Part shown: piece by piece, positions 1 through 8,984 of the stretch
Layout of the letters: each line of letters opens with the position of its first letter
Position numbering within the stretch: position 1 is the first letter of the stretch
Source: Pseudomonas viciae
GTDB taxonomy: Bacteria > Pseudomonadota > Gammaproteobacteria > Pseudomonadales > Pseudomonadaceae
Direction of reading: 5' to 3'
DNA length: 64,000 bases
Assembly (NCBI RefSeq): GCF_004786035.1
Contig: NZ_CP035088.1
Location: 5,468,001 to 5,532,000, forward strand
Notes under the pieces: generated by a model
Told to the model about the DNA's origin: nothing
Seen by the model: only the letters and a program-made list of their open reading frames with translations
Databases searched by the model: none
Program-made: the position numbers and the translations under genes

Positions 1-1
1 G

Positions 2-730
2 TATTGCGACTGGTACCTGGAACTGTCCAAGCCTGTACTGTGGGATGAAAACGCACCGGTCGAACGCCAGCGCGGCACCCGCCGTACCCTGGTGCGCGTA
101 TTGGAAGTGGCCCTGCGCCTGGCGCATCCGTTCATGCCGTTCATCACCGAGGAAATCTGGCAGCGCATCGCACCGCTGGCCGGCGCCCAAGGCAAGACGA
201 TCATGCTGCAACCTTGGCCGGTGGCCAACGAAACCCGCATCGATCCGGCGGCCGAAGACGACATCGAATGGCTCAAGACCTTCATGCTGGGCCTGCGTAA
301 CATCCGCGCCGAAATGAACATCGGCCCGGGCAAACCCCTGACCCTGTTCCTGAAGAACGCCAGCGCCGAAGACCTGCGCCGCCTCAACGAAAATGAGGCG
401 CTGCTCAAGAAACTGGCGAAGCTCGAATCGGTGACCGTCCTGGCGGCCGGCGAAGAAGCGCCGTTGTCCGCTACCGCCCTGGTCGGCGAGATGGAAGTGC
501 TGGTGCCGATGGCCGGCCTGATCGACAAGGCCGCCGAATTGGCGCGCCTGGACAAGGAAATCCTGCGCCTCAAAGGCGAAGTGCAGCGGGTCGGTGGCAA
601 GCTGTCCAACGCCGGCTTCGTCGACAAGGCCCCGGCCGAAGTCATCGAGAAGGAACGGGCCAAACTGGCCGAGGCCGAACAGGCCTTGGGCAAGCTGGCC
701 GAGCAGCACGCGCGGATTGCCAGCCTGTAA
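2..730 (+). CDS. valS: Valyl-tRNA synthetase, C-terminal part (5' end outside window)
   Basis: Charges tRNA(Val) with valine in the cytoplasm. The frame is open from base 2, so only about 242 C-terminal residues are present; the catalytic HIGH/KMSKS core lies upstream of the window. What is visible is the end of the class Ia anticodon-binding domain, with the hallmark [13 protein letters not shown], followed by the Lys/Glu/Leu-rich C-terminal coiled-coil arm that contacts tRNA ([15 protein letters not shown]). It is followed directly by an intrinsic terminator. In other pseudomonads valS also neighbours rlmF, an HU gene and yejK, which supports the call. The start is unknown because of truncation by the window edge. 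Confidence 0.96.
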   Translation, partial: YCDWYLELSKPVLWDENAPVERQRGTRRTLVRVLEVALRLAHPFMPFITEEIWQRIAPLAGAQGKTIMLQPWPVANETRIDPAAEDDIEWLKTFMLGLRNIRAEMNIGPGKPLTLFLKNASAEDLRRLNENEALLKKLAKLESVTVLAAGEEAPLSATALVGEMEVLVPMAGLIDKAAELARLDKEILRLKGEVQRVGGKLSNAGFVDKAPAEVIEKERAKLAEAEQALGKLAEQHARIASL

Positions 731-748
731 CGGTGGCTCGCAATGAAG

Positions 749-776
749 AAGGAGGTCCTGATGGACCTCCTTTTTT
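749..776 (+). terminator. Intrinsic terminator after valS
   Basis: Perfect 10-bp stem AAGGAGGTCC / GGACCTCCTT with loop TGAT, running into six T. It lies 18 bases after the valS stop codon. Confidence 0.92.
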
Positions 777-812
777 ATGCCTGGCACTTTTTCCCAAACA
801 ATGAAGACCCCT

Positions 813-840
813 TGTGGGAGCGGGCTTGCTCGCTCCCACA
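813..840. repeat. REP palindrome (single)
   Basis: TGTGGGAGCG and CGCTCCCACA arms around GGCTTGCT: one copy of the pseudomonad REP sequence that recurs through this window, placed between valS and rlmF. Confidence 0.9.
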
Positions 841-923
841 TTTAAACCGCGCAGTCATCAAGACAGGGCTGGATGTGGGACAATACCCGCCACTTTTTGA
901 ACCCTCCCCGAATCGACCCGCCC

Positions 924-1949
924 ATGACCGCCCCCCGCACACCCAAACCTGCACGCCAAAAGCCCAAACCCGCCACCGAGGCCAAAGCCGTGGCACCGCG
1001 GGAGAAGGCCAGCCTGCACCCGCGCAACCGCCACCAGGGCCGTTACGACTTCCCGGCGTTGATCAAGTCCACGCCTGAATTGGCCAAGTTCGTGATCATC
1101 AATCCGTACGGCAAGGAAAGCATCGACTTCGCCAGCCCCGAAGCCGTGCGAGTATTCAACCGGGCGCTGCTCAAATCCTTCTATGGCATCGCCCATTGGG
1201 ACATTCCGGCCGATTACCTGTGCCCTCCGGTGCCAGGCCGTGCGGACTACGTGCACTTCCTCGCCGACTTGCTCGCCAGCCACAACGACGGTGAAATCCC
1301 GCGCGGGGCGGCGGTCAAGGTGCTGGACATCGGCACCGGCGCCAACTGCGTCTATCCGCTGATCGGCCATAGCGACTACCGCTGGCACTTCCTGGGCTCG
1401 GAGATCGACCCGACGGCCATCGCCTCGGCCAAGGCCATTGTCCAGTCCAACGGCTTGAACAAGGTCATCCAGTTGCGTCAGCAAGCCAATCGCAAGCACA
1501 TCCTGCTGGGCTTGCTGGAGGACGCCGAGCGGTTCGACCTGACGATGTGCAACCCGCCGTTCCACGCGTCGCTGGAGGAAGCCACCAAGGGCAGCCAGCG
1601 CAAATGGCGGGCGCTGGGCAAGGCCGATCCGAAACGCAAGCTGCCGGTGCTGAACTTTGGCGGTCAGGCCGCCGAACTGTGGTGCGAGGGCGGGGAAGCC
1701 CGGTTCGTGACGCAACTGATCAGCGAAAGCGCACAGCTTGCCCGGCAAGTGCTGTGGTTCAGCACGCTGGTGTCGAAGGCGTCGAACCTGCCGGCGATTC
1801 AGGCCGCGCTGAAAAAGGCCGGCGCACTGCACAGCCAGGTGGTGGAAATGTCCCAGGGGCAAAAGCAGAGCCGCTTCGTGGCCTGGACCTTCCAGACTGA
1901 GGAGCAACAGCAAGCTTGGCGCCAGTCGCGGTGGGCCCGCAAGAACTGA
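924..1949 (+). CDS. rlmF: 23S rRNA m6A1618 methyltransferase RlmF
   Basis: SAM-dependent N6-methylation of A1618 of 23S rRNA. The 341-residue product has a basic, Pro/Lys-rich N-terminal tail, the family block [12 protein letters not shown], a SAM-binding motif [14 protein letters not shown] and the N6-adenine methyltransferase catalytic motif CNPPFH. A longer open frame begins at 873, but those codons read across the promoter region and have no family counterpart, so the ATG at 924 ([12 protein letters not shown]) is chosen. It stands alone between the valS terminator and a REPIN. Confidence 0.94.
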   Translation: MTAPRTPKPARQKPKPATEAKAVAPREKASLHPRNRHQGRYDFPALIKSTPELAKFVIINPYGKESIDFASPEAVRVFNRALLKSFYGIAHWDIPADYLCPPVPGRADYVHFLADLLASHNDGEIPRGAAVKVLDIGTGANCVYPLIGHSDYRWHFLGSEIDPTAIASAKAIVQSNGLNKVIQLRQQANRKHILLGLLEDAERFDLTMCNPPFHASLEEATKGSQRKWRALGKADPKRKLPVLNFGGQAAELWCEGGEARFVTQLISESAQLARQVLWFSTLVSKASNLPAIQAALKKAGALHSQVVEMSQGQKQSRFVAWTFQTEEQQQAWRQSRWARKN

Positions 1950-2035
1950 GTGGGAGCTCGGCTTGCCCGCGATGAAGGTGACTCGGTTTCAGAAAGATCG
2001 CATCGCCTGTGTCGCGGGCAAGCCTTGCTCCCACA
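1950..2035. repeat. REPIN (two inverted REPs)
   Basis: A diverged REP (GTGGGAGCTCGGCTTGCCCG) starts right after the rlmF stop and is matched by an inverted copy ending TTGCTCCCACA at 2035. The pair can fold into one long hairpin. Confidence 0.85.
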
Positions 2036-2072
2036 AACTCCCCTCGCCACAGGCCCCTTTATCCAAGACAAC

Positions 2073-2112
2073 AAAAAACCGTGCCCGGATCACTCCGCGG
2101 CACGGTTTTTTT
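2073..2112 (-). terminator. Intrinsic terminator of the HU gene
   Basis: Stem AAAACCGTGCC / GGCACGGTTTT with A/T runs on both sides, so it can act on the minus-strand HU transcript and also on read-through from rlmF. Confidence 0.85.
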
Positions 2113-2124
2113 ATTGCAGCAGTC

Positions 2125-2406
2125 TTACTTGTTGACCGCGTCGGTCAGGCCTTTGGCCACAACCAGCTTGATCACTTTCTTGGCAGCGATTTCGATGGCA
2201 GCGCCAGTCGAAGGGTTACGGCCAGTACGGGCAGGACGCTCGGTGACTTTCAGCTTGCCGATACCTGGCAGAGTGATTTCGCCGCCATTTTCCAGCTGAT
2301 CGGCAACGATTTGGCCCAGTTGGTCCAGAGCGTTACGCGCGGTGGTTTTCGGCGCGTCGATTGCTTCAGCGATGTCAGCGATCAGTTGGTCTTTAGTAAG
2401 AGCCAT
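2125..2406 (-). CDS. HU-family nucleoid DNA-binding protein
   Basis: Small histone-like dimer that bends and compacts DNA. The 93-residue product has the complete HU fold: N-terminal helices (MALTKDQLIADIAEAI), the hydrophobic core block, and the beta-arm with the conserved RPARTGRNPSTGAAIEI segment whose proline intercalates in DNA. The frame extends upstream to 2568, but those residues are not HU-like; ATG at 2406 gives the canonical length and has AAGGAA upstream. It is divergent from yejK. Pseudomonads carry several HU paralogues; this valS-linked copy probably corresponds to the one called hupN in P. putida, but that name is from memory and left off. Confidence 0.95.
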   Translation of the reverse strand: MALTKDQLIADIAEAIDAPKTTARNALDQLGQIVADQLENGGEITLPGIGKLKVTERPARTGRNPSTGAAIEIAAKKVIKLVVAKGLTDAVNK

Positions 2407-2801
2407 GTAGTGTTCCTTCCCTATCAAATTCATATGGATTGCAGAGTGCAGTGTCAGCCATCGAGCCCGATCTCTCTTGATCAGGCACCCTCGGCAATCA
2501 CCACGACGGATCGGGGTAATAGATGCCGAAAACCGGGTTTGGTTCGACCTGACAAATGCTGAATGCACGCTTAACGCAGTGACTTCGCGTAAGACCGGGC
2601 AAAACTAGCACAGAGCAGGGGAAATATCCGCTTCTAGCTACCCATTTGGTCAGGTTTCTTGCGCTAAAACGGTAAAAAATTGCATATGGGCTGTCGCAAG
2701 GGTCTGAAAGGGCCTTTGCAAGGTTCCAAAACCAGTGATTGCGGTACACTGGGCCTTTTTTGGGGAGCGCCCCCTCCTCTCTTTCATCAGCCGAGAAACC
2801 C
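2407..2801. other. Divergent promoter region between HU and yejK
   Basis: 395 bp without a gene. A possible sigma-70 promoter for yejK is GTTCCA (2723-2728), 16-bp spacer and TACACT (2745-2750). No clear operator, RNA gene or repeat was recognised in the rest. Confidence 0.5.
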
Positions 2802-3806
2802 ATGCCGATCCGTCATTGCATCGTCCACCTGATCGACAAAAAACCCGACGGCACACCCGCAGTGCTCCATGCCCGCGACTCTGAACTGAGCGAGTCCACG
2901 GCCATCGAGAACATGCTCGCCGACCTTAACGAGAGCTACAACGCCAAACAAGGCAAGGCCTGGGGCTTCTTCCATGCCGAATCCGGGGCACATCCGTTCA
3001 GCGGCTGGCTGAAGGAATACCTGGAGGGTGGCAAGGATTTCACCGCCTTCAGTCGCGTGGCGGTGGAACACCTGCAAAAGCTGATGGAAGAGTCCAACCT
3101 GTCGGTGGGCGGCCACGTGCTGTTCGCGCATTATCAACAAGGCATGACCGACTACCTGGCCATCGCCCTGCTGCACCACAGCGAAGGCGTAGCGGTGACC
3201 GATGAACTGGACGTGACCCCGTCCCGGCACCTGGACCTGGGCCAGTTGCACCTGGCGGCGCGGATCAACGTGTCGGAATGGCAGAACAACAAGCAATCCA
3301 AACAGTACATTTCCTTCATCAAGGGCAAGAACGGCAAGAAAGTCTCGGAGTACTTCCGCGACTTCATCGGCTGCCAGGAAGGTGTCGACGGCCCCGGCGA
3401 GACCCGCACCCTGCTCAAGGCCTTCAGCGACTTTGTCGAAAGCGAGGACCTGCCGGAAGACGACGCTCGAGAAAAAACCAAGACCCTGGTGGATTACGCC
3501 AGCAGCCAGGCCAAGCTCGGCGAGCCGATGGGCCTGGAAGAGCTGTCCGAACTGATCGACGAAGATCGCCCGAAAGCCTTCTACGACCATATCCGCAACA
3601 AAGACTACGGGCTGTCGCCGGAAATCCCGGCGGATAAGCGCACCCTCAACCAGTTCCGCCGCTTCACCGGCCGCGCCGAAGGCCTGTCCATCAGCTTCGA
3701 AGCGCACCTGCTGGGCTCCAAGATCGAATATGACGAAGAAGCCGGTACGTTGATCATCAAGGGTCTGCCGACGTCGCTGACCGATCAGCTCAAGCGGCGT
3801 AATTGA
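2802..3806 (+). CDS. yejK: Nucleoid-associated protein YejK/NdpA
   Basis: Spermidine-nucleoid-associated protein of the NdpA/YejK family (37-kDa class). The 334-residue product starts [13 protein letters not shown] at ATG 2802 and shows the family-wide N-terminal block, the mid-protein [20 protein letters not shown] and the C-terminal [20 protein letters not shown] block. An in-frame ATG at 2739 lies in the promoter region and is rejected. Pairing with a divergent HU gene makes a small nucleoid-protein locus. The stop codon overlaps the next ATG (TGATG), so the glutaredoxin-like gene is probably translationally coupled. A partial copy of codons near 3578-3657 recurs exactly 700 bp downstream. 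Confidence 0.95.
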   Translation: MPIRHCIVHLIDKKPDGTPAVLHARDSELSESTAIENMLADLNESYNAKQGKAWGFFHAESGAHPFSGWLKEYLEGGKDFTAFSRVAVEHLQKLMEESNLSVGGHVLFAHYQQGMTDYLAIALLHHSEGVAVTDELDVTPSRHLDLGQLHLAARINVSEWQNNKQSKQYISFIKGKNGKKVSEYFRDFIGCQEGVDGPGETRTLLKAFSDFVESEDLPEDDAREKTKTLVDYASSQAKLGEPMGLEELSELIDEDRPKAFYDHIRNKDYGLSPEIPADKRTLNQFRRFTGRAEGLSISFEAHLLGSKIEYDEEAGTLIIKGLPTSLTDQLKRRN

Positions 3807-4162
3807 TGCTCGGTGGGGTACTGAAGAAGTTTCTGCTGGTTCTGCTGGTGGTGGTGACTTACCAGAACTGGGGCAAGATCGAGCGGGTGTTCAACCCGTC
3901 GCAGATGCTGCCTGAACAGATCCGGGCCGATGCCCGGGTCGTGCTGTATGTCACCGACTGGTGCGGTTACTGCAAGGCGACCCGACGATTCCTGGATGAG
4001 AAAGGCGTGCCGTTTCGCGAGTTCGATATCGAGAAGGATGCCCAGGCGCGCAAGGCCTACGAGGCGCTGGGCGGTCGGGGAATTCCGATCCTCGATGTGA
4101 ATGGCACGTTGATTCGTGGGTATGAACCGGAGAACATTCTCAAGGCGTTGTCTGCTTTATAG
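3806..4162 (+). CDS. Membrane-anchored glutaredoxin-like protein
   Basis: 118 residues. An N-terminal hydrophobic segment (FLLVLLVVV, about residues 7-16) is followed by a thioredoxin-fold glutaredoxin domain with the active-site motif W-CGYC near residues 51-55 and the cis-proline region GRGIPIL. The anchor suggests the redox domain works in or facing the periplasm, but orientation cannot be decided from sequence. Start is the ATG overlapping the yejK TGA by one base; a TTG one codon earlier is less likely. The role of a redox protein coupled to yejK is unknown. Confidence 0.85.
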   Translation: MLGGVLKKFLLVLLVVVTYQNWGKIERVFNPSQMLPEQIRADARVVLYVTDWCGYCKATRRFLDEKGVPFREFDIEKDAQARKAYEALGGRGIPILDVNGTLIRGYEPENILKALSAL

Positions 4163-4277
4163 TTCTGGTGCATTTTCAACGGGAGCAGCACGAGCGGTTC
4201 AATCAGCCCCGCAACAACGATCTTCAACCTGCAAGGTCTGATTCCTCCCAACGCGGCACACCTGGTTCTTTGCGAGC

Positions 4278-4357
4278 TGTCTACGACCACATCCGCAACA
4301 AGGACTACGGGTTGTTCCCGGACATCCCGGCGGATAAACGTACCCTCAACCAGTTCG
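4278..4357 (+). pseudogene. Remnant duplicate of an internal yejK segment
   Basis: About 77 bp match yejK 3580-3656 with 8 mismatches, at an offset of exactly 700 bp. In frame it reads [20 protein letters not shown], two amino-acid changes over 25 residues; five of the eight base changes are silent. The surrounding open frame (4168-4419, 83 aa) does not resemble YejK on either side, so this is a decayed fragment and not a working gene. Confidence 0.75.
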
Positions 4358-4511
4358 GCAACGACCGACGGCATGTGGAGTTGAATCTGCGCAACCTCAA
4401 AACTACCCTGGGGCGTTAAGTACTTAGCCGCAAGAAATAAAAACTTAATAGCGAATCATCATAAAAAACTGTCGACCCTGACAGTACCCCCTCCTCAAGC
4501 TACTGCATAAC

Positions 4512-4548
4512 TTAATATTAAGAGGAATTTCATCCCTCTTAATATTAA
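4512..4548. promoter_or_regulatory. 14-bp perfect inverted repeat upstream of the Ig-like gene
   Basis: Arms TTAATATTAAGAGG and CCTCTTAATATTAA separated by 9 bases, 24 bp before the ATG at 4573. It has no clean T tract on the plus strand, so it may be an operator or a leader hairpin and not a terminator. Confidence 0.55.
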
Positions 4549-4572
4549 AACTCAGAGCAACCGGAGAAAAAA

Positions 4573-4863
4573 ATGACTCTTACAGCCCCCGCTTTTACTA
4601 GCCCCGCACCAAATAGTAGAGGAAATAATCCTCCTTACGTCACTGGTAGGGGTCACCCATATAGTGCAGTAACCATTTGGGAAAGCAACACCAACGCCAC
4701 TCTGGGAACCGCTATTTGCAATGTAAATGGAGATTTTGCTACCACGTTAGATCTCGCTCAAGCAAGCCACCAAAATCCTGGCGCGGTGTTAGTGATCGGT
4801 GGAATCTGCACGACTCCCACGGACTCGTCGGGTTATGCCACAGACTTAATGTTCTACCTTTGA
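4573..4863 (+). CDS. Small orphan protein resembling one bacterial Ig-like domain
   Basis: 96 residues, starting MTLTAPAFTSPAPNS after a GGAG ribosome site. The pattern P-x-VTGRGHPYSAVTIWES ... LGTAICNVNGDFATTL looks like a single repeat of the bacterial Ig-like modules found in large adhesins (a G-x-G-x-P-x-A-x-VT start, then a D/N-G-x-F/W turn). There is no signal peptide, membrane helix or larger adhesin gene nearby. The AT-rich sequence differs from its neighbours and suggests horizontal origin. Function unknown; the Ig-like assignment is by eye. Confidence 0.6.
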   Translation: MTLTAPAFTSPAPNSRGNNPPYVTGRGHPYSAVTIWESNTNATLGTAICNVNGDFATTLDLAQASHQNPGAVLVIGGICTTPTDSSGYATDLMFYL

Positions 4864-4925
4864 ACAATAAAAAATCTGGGGTTGCCCTTAGAAACAAGGG
4901 CAACTCCTCGTAATCTAACCAACAT

Positions 4926-5864
4926 TCACGTTTTCGAAAAAAATTTGAAGCCTAGCCTTGGAAAGTGCACATGCACCACCCCGCCACGTTCGTCTTCGCG
5001 ACGCAGAATCAATTCTTCGCTACCCGCAAACAACAACTCCCCAGCCACCGGATCGACGCCATAGTCCGTCGCGGCGATGGTCACCTGCTGCCCTGCCGTG
5101 AACCCGTTCGGTTCATCGAACGACTCCTCCGGCAGCGCTGCCGGTGTCGCGTTGCGGGCAACGTCCAAGGCTTCTTCGGCACTCATCTGACTCGACGCGC
5201 CATGGCCGAAACCCAGCACTCGCGTGAACCACGCCGAAACAGCCGGATACGCGTCCACCAGCGGCGAAGTTACCGGGGTGCCCTTGAGGAACCACAGCGG
5301 ATGGGCCATGGCGAAGTCGGCAATCGACGGATCACCCAACAGGAAATCGCCCTCCTCGCGCTGCAACTGTTGCTCCAGGCGGGCCATGATCGTCGGCCAC
5401 TGGTGCTTGGCCTGATCGGCGGGCAAGCGCGTGGTCGTGCCGCCACTGAACAGCCCGGCGCGGTCGCTGATGAACGCCTTGATGGCTTCAGGCGATAGCT
5501 TGGCGAAACGCACCGCCACCGACTCAGGCTGGAACACCAGGCTCACGGCATGCTGGAACACCACCGAGTCGGCCCAGGCAGCAAAGGATGCAGCCAGCAT
5601 CTCCCGACCTTCGGGGAACAGGGCCGGCGAGGCTTTTTCCTGCTCCAACCGACGGGCGATCAGCGACGTATCGCAATAGATATCCGCGCCGATCTGCAAT
5701 ACCGGTGTCTTGCGATAGCCACCCGTCAGTGCCGTCAGGTCAGGCTTGGGCATCATCGGCGGGATACTCACCGAACGCCAGGACAGGCCCTTGAAGCCCA
5801 GCAACAGCCGGGCTTTTTCCGCGAAAGGAGACGTCGGGTAATGATGAAGAATCAACTCTGGCAT
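4926..5864 (-). CDS. Glutathione S-transferase family protein
   Basis: 312 residues. The N-terminal thioredoxin-like GST domain starts MPELILHHYPTSPFAEKARL and contains the cis-Pro substrate-binding block KTPVLQIGADIYCDTSLIAR; the helical C-terminal domain has FLLGDPSIADFAMAHPLWF. After about residue 210 there is a further roughly 80-residue tail (GFTAGQQVTIAATDYGVDP) that is beta-rich and beyond usual GST length. An open frame upstream to 5972 is non-homologous; ATG 5864 is chosen because it begins the fold. Substrate unknown. Confidence 0.88.
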   Translation of the reverse strand: MPELILHHYPTSPFAEKARLLLGFKGLSWRSVSIPPMMPKPDLTALTGGYRKTPVLQIGADIYCDTSLIARRLEQEKASPALFPEGREMLAASFAAWADSVVFQHAVSLVFQPESVAVRFAKLSPEAIKAFISDRAGLFSGGTTTRLPADQAKHQWPTIMARLEQQLQREEGDFLLGDPSIADFAMAHPLWFLKGTPVTSPLVDAYPAVSAWFTRVLGFGHGASSQMSAEEALDVARNATPAALPEESFDEPNGFTAGQQVTIAATDYGVDPVAGELLFAGSEELILRREDERGGVVHVHFPRLGFKFFSKT

Positions 5865-5943
5865 GGGATTGGCCACTGCTGGGAGGAAGTCCCGCAGCTT
5901 AGCGCGCCATGGACGCAGCGCCCACCCTCCTGATAAAGACTTA

Positions 5944-6267
5944 TCAGTGCGGCTGATGGAGCTGCGTGGCACTCGCCACCAGGCATTCCTTGGCGCTTTT
6001 CCTGAGCTTTTTGATCAGTCGCTCCTGGCGCAGGGCTTCGCCCTTGTCGCGACAGGCTTCGGTGTACACCAGCGCCACCGCCGGGCTCGAGAGAAAGAAG
6101 CGCGCGCCCTTGCCACTTTGATGCTTGGCGAAACGCCGCACCGGGTCATCACTGATGCCGCAATACAGCGAGCCGTTGGCGGCCCGCACCAAGTAGACGA
6201 ACCAGGGCTTGCCCGGTTCGGTCGTGGCTTGCACAGGCAGATCGGAAGATGGATTGGTGGTCGTCAC
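5944..6267 (-). CDS. GIY-YIG domain protein (UPF0213-like)
   Basis: Single-domain GIY-YIG nuclease-fold protein. The motif appears as [20 protein letters not shown], followed by [14 protein letters not shown] and a C-terminal [13 protein letters not shown] segment typical of the YhbQ/UPF0213 family. The frame has no ATG in this part and runs upstream through the next gene; GTG at 6267, just past that gene's stop, gives 107 residues and is the best start, though no strong ribosome site is visible. Role in DNA metabolism is inferred from the family only. Confidence 0.82.
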   Translation of the reverse strand: MTTTNPSSDLPVQATTEPGKPWFVYLVRAANGSLYCGISDDPVRRFAKHQSGKGARFFLSSPAVALVYTEACRDKGEALRQERLIKKLRKSAKECLVASATQLHQPH

Positions 6268-6308
6268 GACAGGTTCAACGGGCGCAAAGGAAACAAGCCG
6301 CGATCTTA

Positions 6309-6779
6309 TCAGCGACTGGCCTGGAACGCCCGCAGCCCCTTGAGCGCCTGGGCCCTGACGGCGTTGCGCACCAGCGGCGTCCAGCCCAGCAGCAGCCCTT
6401 TGGTGCCCAACGCCTGACGGGACCAACGCCACAGGTCAAAGCTGTCATGGTGCTCGCAGATCTTGCCGTCGCGAAAAACGAACCGCGCCTGGATGTCATT
6501 GATCACGACGTTACCCGTCTGGCTGAACAGGTAGGTCGCCACCCAATGAGCTCCACCGGTACGCTCATCGCTGCGCACGTTATCGAAGGTCAGGGAGAAA
6601 TCCTTGGCCCGGGTGGTGAGCATGCGCCACATGTCACCGGCATCACGTCCACGCAATTCACCAAACGCCGGGTCGCTGAACACCACATCGTCGGTGTAGC
6701 AAGCGCTCATCGCTTCGGCGTCCAGGCGCTGGAAGGCCTGGTAAAAGCGGGTGATCAAGGCGTTATGGGCATCACTCAT
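6309..6779 (-). CDS. SnoaL-like / NTF2-fold protein
   Basis: 156 residues with the NTF2-like pattern: N-terminal helix [29 protein letters not shown], then [11 protein letters not shown] and a beta-rich half ending in [20 protein letters not shown]. Proteins of this fold are often small-molecule isomerases or binding proteins, and no particular substrate can be read here. It starts at ATG 6779 and lies between the GIY-YIG gene and the MFS transporter, all on the minus strand. Confidence 0.85.
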   Translation of the reverse strand: MSDAHNALITRFYQAFQRLDAEAMSACYTDDVVFSDPAFGELRGRDAGDMWRMLTTRAKDFSLTFDNVRSDERTGGAHWVATYLFSQTGNVVINDIQARFVFRDGKICEHHDSFDLWRWSRQALGTKGLLLGWTPLVRNAVRAQALKGLRAFQASR

Positions 6780-6866
6780 GGACAGACTCCGAAATTCGCT
6801 TCAATAGGCCTGCACGATAATCTGCCACAGCAGGGAAGACTATCGTCATTCGCCATGAAAATGACA

Positions 6867-8171
6867 TCAACGAAGATCGGTAACTTTTTCGCTGCTGACC
6901 CCCACGTACAACGCCCGACCTGCGCCGATGCCCGCGATGATCGCACCGAGGCCAATCAGACCGAAGATCCAGCCCAAGGCATTCCAGCCGCCGGTCACGT
7001 CGTGGACTACGCCCACCGCGAACGGCCCCAGCGACGCCAGCGTATAACCAAAGCCCTGGGCCATGCTGGAGAGGTTCGCGGCCACATGGGCGTCTCGCGA
7101 ACGCAGCACGATCAGCGTCAGCGCCAAGCTGAACGTCGCGCCCTGCCCCAGGCCGAGCAGGATTGCCCAGCCCCACAAACCTTCGAGCGGCGCATAAAGA
7201 CAACCGAACAGCCCGCCCAGCGCCATGAACATGGCGATCACGATGGCCAGGCGCTGGTCCTTGCCACGCGTCGCCAGCCAGGGTGCCGCCAGAGAACTGA
7301 TCAACTGCACAATGACTGAGCCGGACAGCACCAACCCGGCCTGGGTCGGGCTCAGGCCCCGGCCAATGAGGATCGACGGCAGCCAGCCAAACACGATGTA
7401 GGCCAGGGACGATTGCAACCCCATGTACAACGTCACCTGCCAGGCAAGGGGATCGCGCAGCAAGCCGCGAACCCGATACGCCACCTGGTGGGCACCGTGT
7501 TTCTGGCCCACTTGCGGCAACCAGAACACTGCCGCCAGCAGCGCCGGAACTACCCAGAAACCCAGGCCCAGGGTCCAGCTGTGGCCCAGGTGCTCGCTCA
7601 ATGGCACCGTTGCCCCGGCCGCCATCGCCGCGCCCAGACACAGCGCCATGGTATAGACACCGGTCATGGCACCGGCCTGTTTGGCGAAGTCGCGCTTGAC
7701 GATGCCCGGCAGCAGCACGCCAATCACACCGATGCTCGCACCGGCCAGGATGCTGCCCGCGAACAGGCCGGCCTGGCCGAATGAGCTGCGCAAAATGATC
7801 CCGCCAGCCAGCGTCAGCAAGATCCCCAGCACCACGCGCTCAGCCCCGAAGCGCCGCGCCAACACCGGCGCCAGCGGCGCGAACAGCCCCAGACAAAGCA
7901 CGGGCAGCGTAGTCAGCAAACCGGCTTGGGCAGCCGACAGGCCAAGGCTTTGTGAAACCTCGCCGAGCAACGGGGCCATGCTCGACAGCGCCGGACGCAG
8001 GTTCAGCGCCACCAGGATCAACCCCAGCAGCAACAGCCAAGGCCTGCACACCAAGGGCTGGCTCCGCTGGGCCTGCTCATCATCGGCCTCGGCGTCGATC
8101 AACAGTTGTTCAAGTTCGGCGGTGCGTTTGGGCGTCGTCGAGTGGGTACGGTCAAGCAGATCGCGGGACAT
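6867..8171 (-). CDS. MFS transporter, CynX/NimT family
   Basis: 434 residues with about 12 predicted hydrophobic segments after a roughly 40-residue hydrophilic N-terminal extension (residues 1-42). The first helix reads LLLLGLILVALNLRPALSSM, which carries the NLRPA signature of the CynX/NimT (cyanate / 2-nitroimidazole) subfamily, and GLLTTLPVLCLGLFAPLAP matches the second and third helices. It is an inner-membrane permease; the substrate is not determinable. The neighbouring FadR-type regulator gene on the same strand is upstream by only 36 bp and likely co-transcribed. Confidence 0.9.
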   Translation of the reverse strand: MSRDLLDRTHSTTPKRTAELEQLLIDAEADDEQAQRSQPLVCRPWLLLLGLILVALNLRPALSSMAPLLGEVSQSLGLSAAQAGLLTTLPVLCLGLFAPLAPVLARRFGAERVVLGILLTLAGGIILRSSFGQAGLFAGSILAGASIGVIGVLLPGIVKRDFAKQAGAMTGVYTMALCLGAAMAAGATVPLSEHLGHSWTLGLGFWVVPALLAAVFWLPQVGQKHGAHQVAYRVRGLLRDPLAWQVTLYMGLQSSLAYIVFGWLPSILIGRGLSPTQAGLVLSGSVIVQLISSLAAPWLATRGKDQRLAIVIAMFMALGGLFGCLYAPLEGLWGWAILLGLGQGATFSLALTLIVLRSRDAHVAANLSSMAQGFGYTLASLGPFAVGVVHDVTGGWNALGWIFGLIGLGAIIAGIGAGRALYVGVSSEKVTDLR

Positions 8172-8207
8172 GGAAAACTCGAGTTCAGGGCTCAGGATTT
8201 CAAGAGC

Positions 8208-8867
8208 TCAGGGTTCATTGATCAACTGGCGGCACAGGGCCTTGGCCCGTTGCGGATCCTGTTGCTCGACGGCTTCAAGGATTTCGACGTGTAGGTCGAA
8301 CACATGTTGATGGCGCGGGGTGATGTTGAGGCTCTGGCGCAACTGTGCGCCGATGACGCTGGAAAAGTAGCGATAGAGCTCACTGAGCGCAGGGTTGTGC
8401 GCGGCATCCACCAGGAGGCGATGGAACACCAGGTCGCAGGCAATGTAGTGCTCCAGGTCGCCGTGGTAATGCTCACCGCTGTCCTGCAGCGCCTGGCGCA
8501 AGGCAATCAAGTCTTCAGCGGTGCGTCGCAGCGCGGCCAGGCCGATGGCCTCGACCTCCAGGATATGCCGGGTTTCCCGGGCCTGCTCCAACGAACAGCG
8601 CGACAACACCTTGAGGGTATCCAGCGGATCAACCACCGCCCGCACGTAGCTGCCGTCGCCCTGGCGGATCTCGATCAACCCGGAAAACGCCAGCACACGC
8701 ATAGCTTCGCGCACGGTGTTGCGGCTGATACCCAGCTCCGCCACCAGCTCCGGTTCGGTAGGCAGGCGCTGGCCGACAGCCCACACGCCGTCGCTGATGC
8801 GCCGCCGCAATTGCTCCAAGGCCTGATCAACCAGGGAGCGCTTTATTAATGGAGAAATGTCTGACAT
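8208..8867 (-). CDS. GntR-family regulator, FadR/FCD subfamily
   Basis: 219 residues. N-terminal winged helix-turn-helix (RLPTEPELVAELGISRNTVR, about residues 35-54) followed by an FCD effector domain (LEVEAIGLAALRR ... HYIACDLVFHRLLVDAAHNP). It probably controls itself and the downstream CynX-type MFS gene in response to an organic acid-like ligand, by analogy with the family. A TTG at 8888 is in frame, but ATG 8867 has AAGGCG nine bases upstream and is preferred. A palindromic operator candidate lies just upstream. Confidence 0.9.
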   Translation of the reverse strand: MSDISPLIKRSLVDQALEQLRRRISDGVWAVGQRLPTEPELVAELGISRNTVREAMRVLAFSGLIEIRQGDGSYVRAVVDPLDTLKVLSRCSLEQARETRHILEVEAIGLAALRRTAEDLIALRQALQDSGEHYHGDLEHYIACDLVFHRLLVDAAHNPALSELYRYFSSVIGAQLRQSLNITPRHQHVFDLHVEILEAVEQQDPQRAKALCRQLINEP

Positions 8868-8880
8868 CGGATTCGCCTTT

Positions 8881-8899
8881 TCATCCAATCATAGGATGA
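8881..8899. promoter_or_regulatory. Candidate operator of the FadR-type regulator
   Basis: TCATCC and GGATGA arms separated by 7 bp, 14 bp upstream of the regulator start. The size and symmetry suit a dimeric GntR-family repressor; binding is inferred. Confidence 0.5.
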
Positions 8900-8984
8900 A
8901 TTTCCTGACATGTTAGTCAGCTTCGCGTAGGACGGCAACCGCCTAGGGTCAATGGAGGGAAGAAGCAGAATTTTCGATTAGTCA

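Larger units (their letters stand above)
4163..4572. other. Intergenic region with yejK remnant, turning AT-rich
   Basis: 410 bp. The first part carries the yejK fragment; from about 4420 base composition becomes clearly AT-rich compared with the flanking core genes. It ends in a long hairpin (listed separately) just upstream of the small Ig-like gene. No complete gene was found. Confidence 0.6.
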
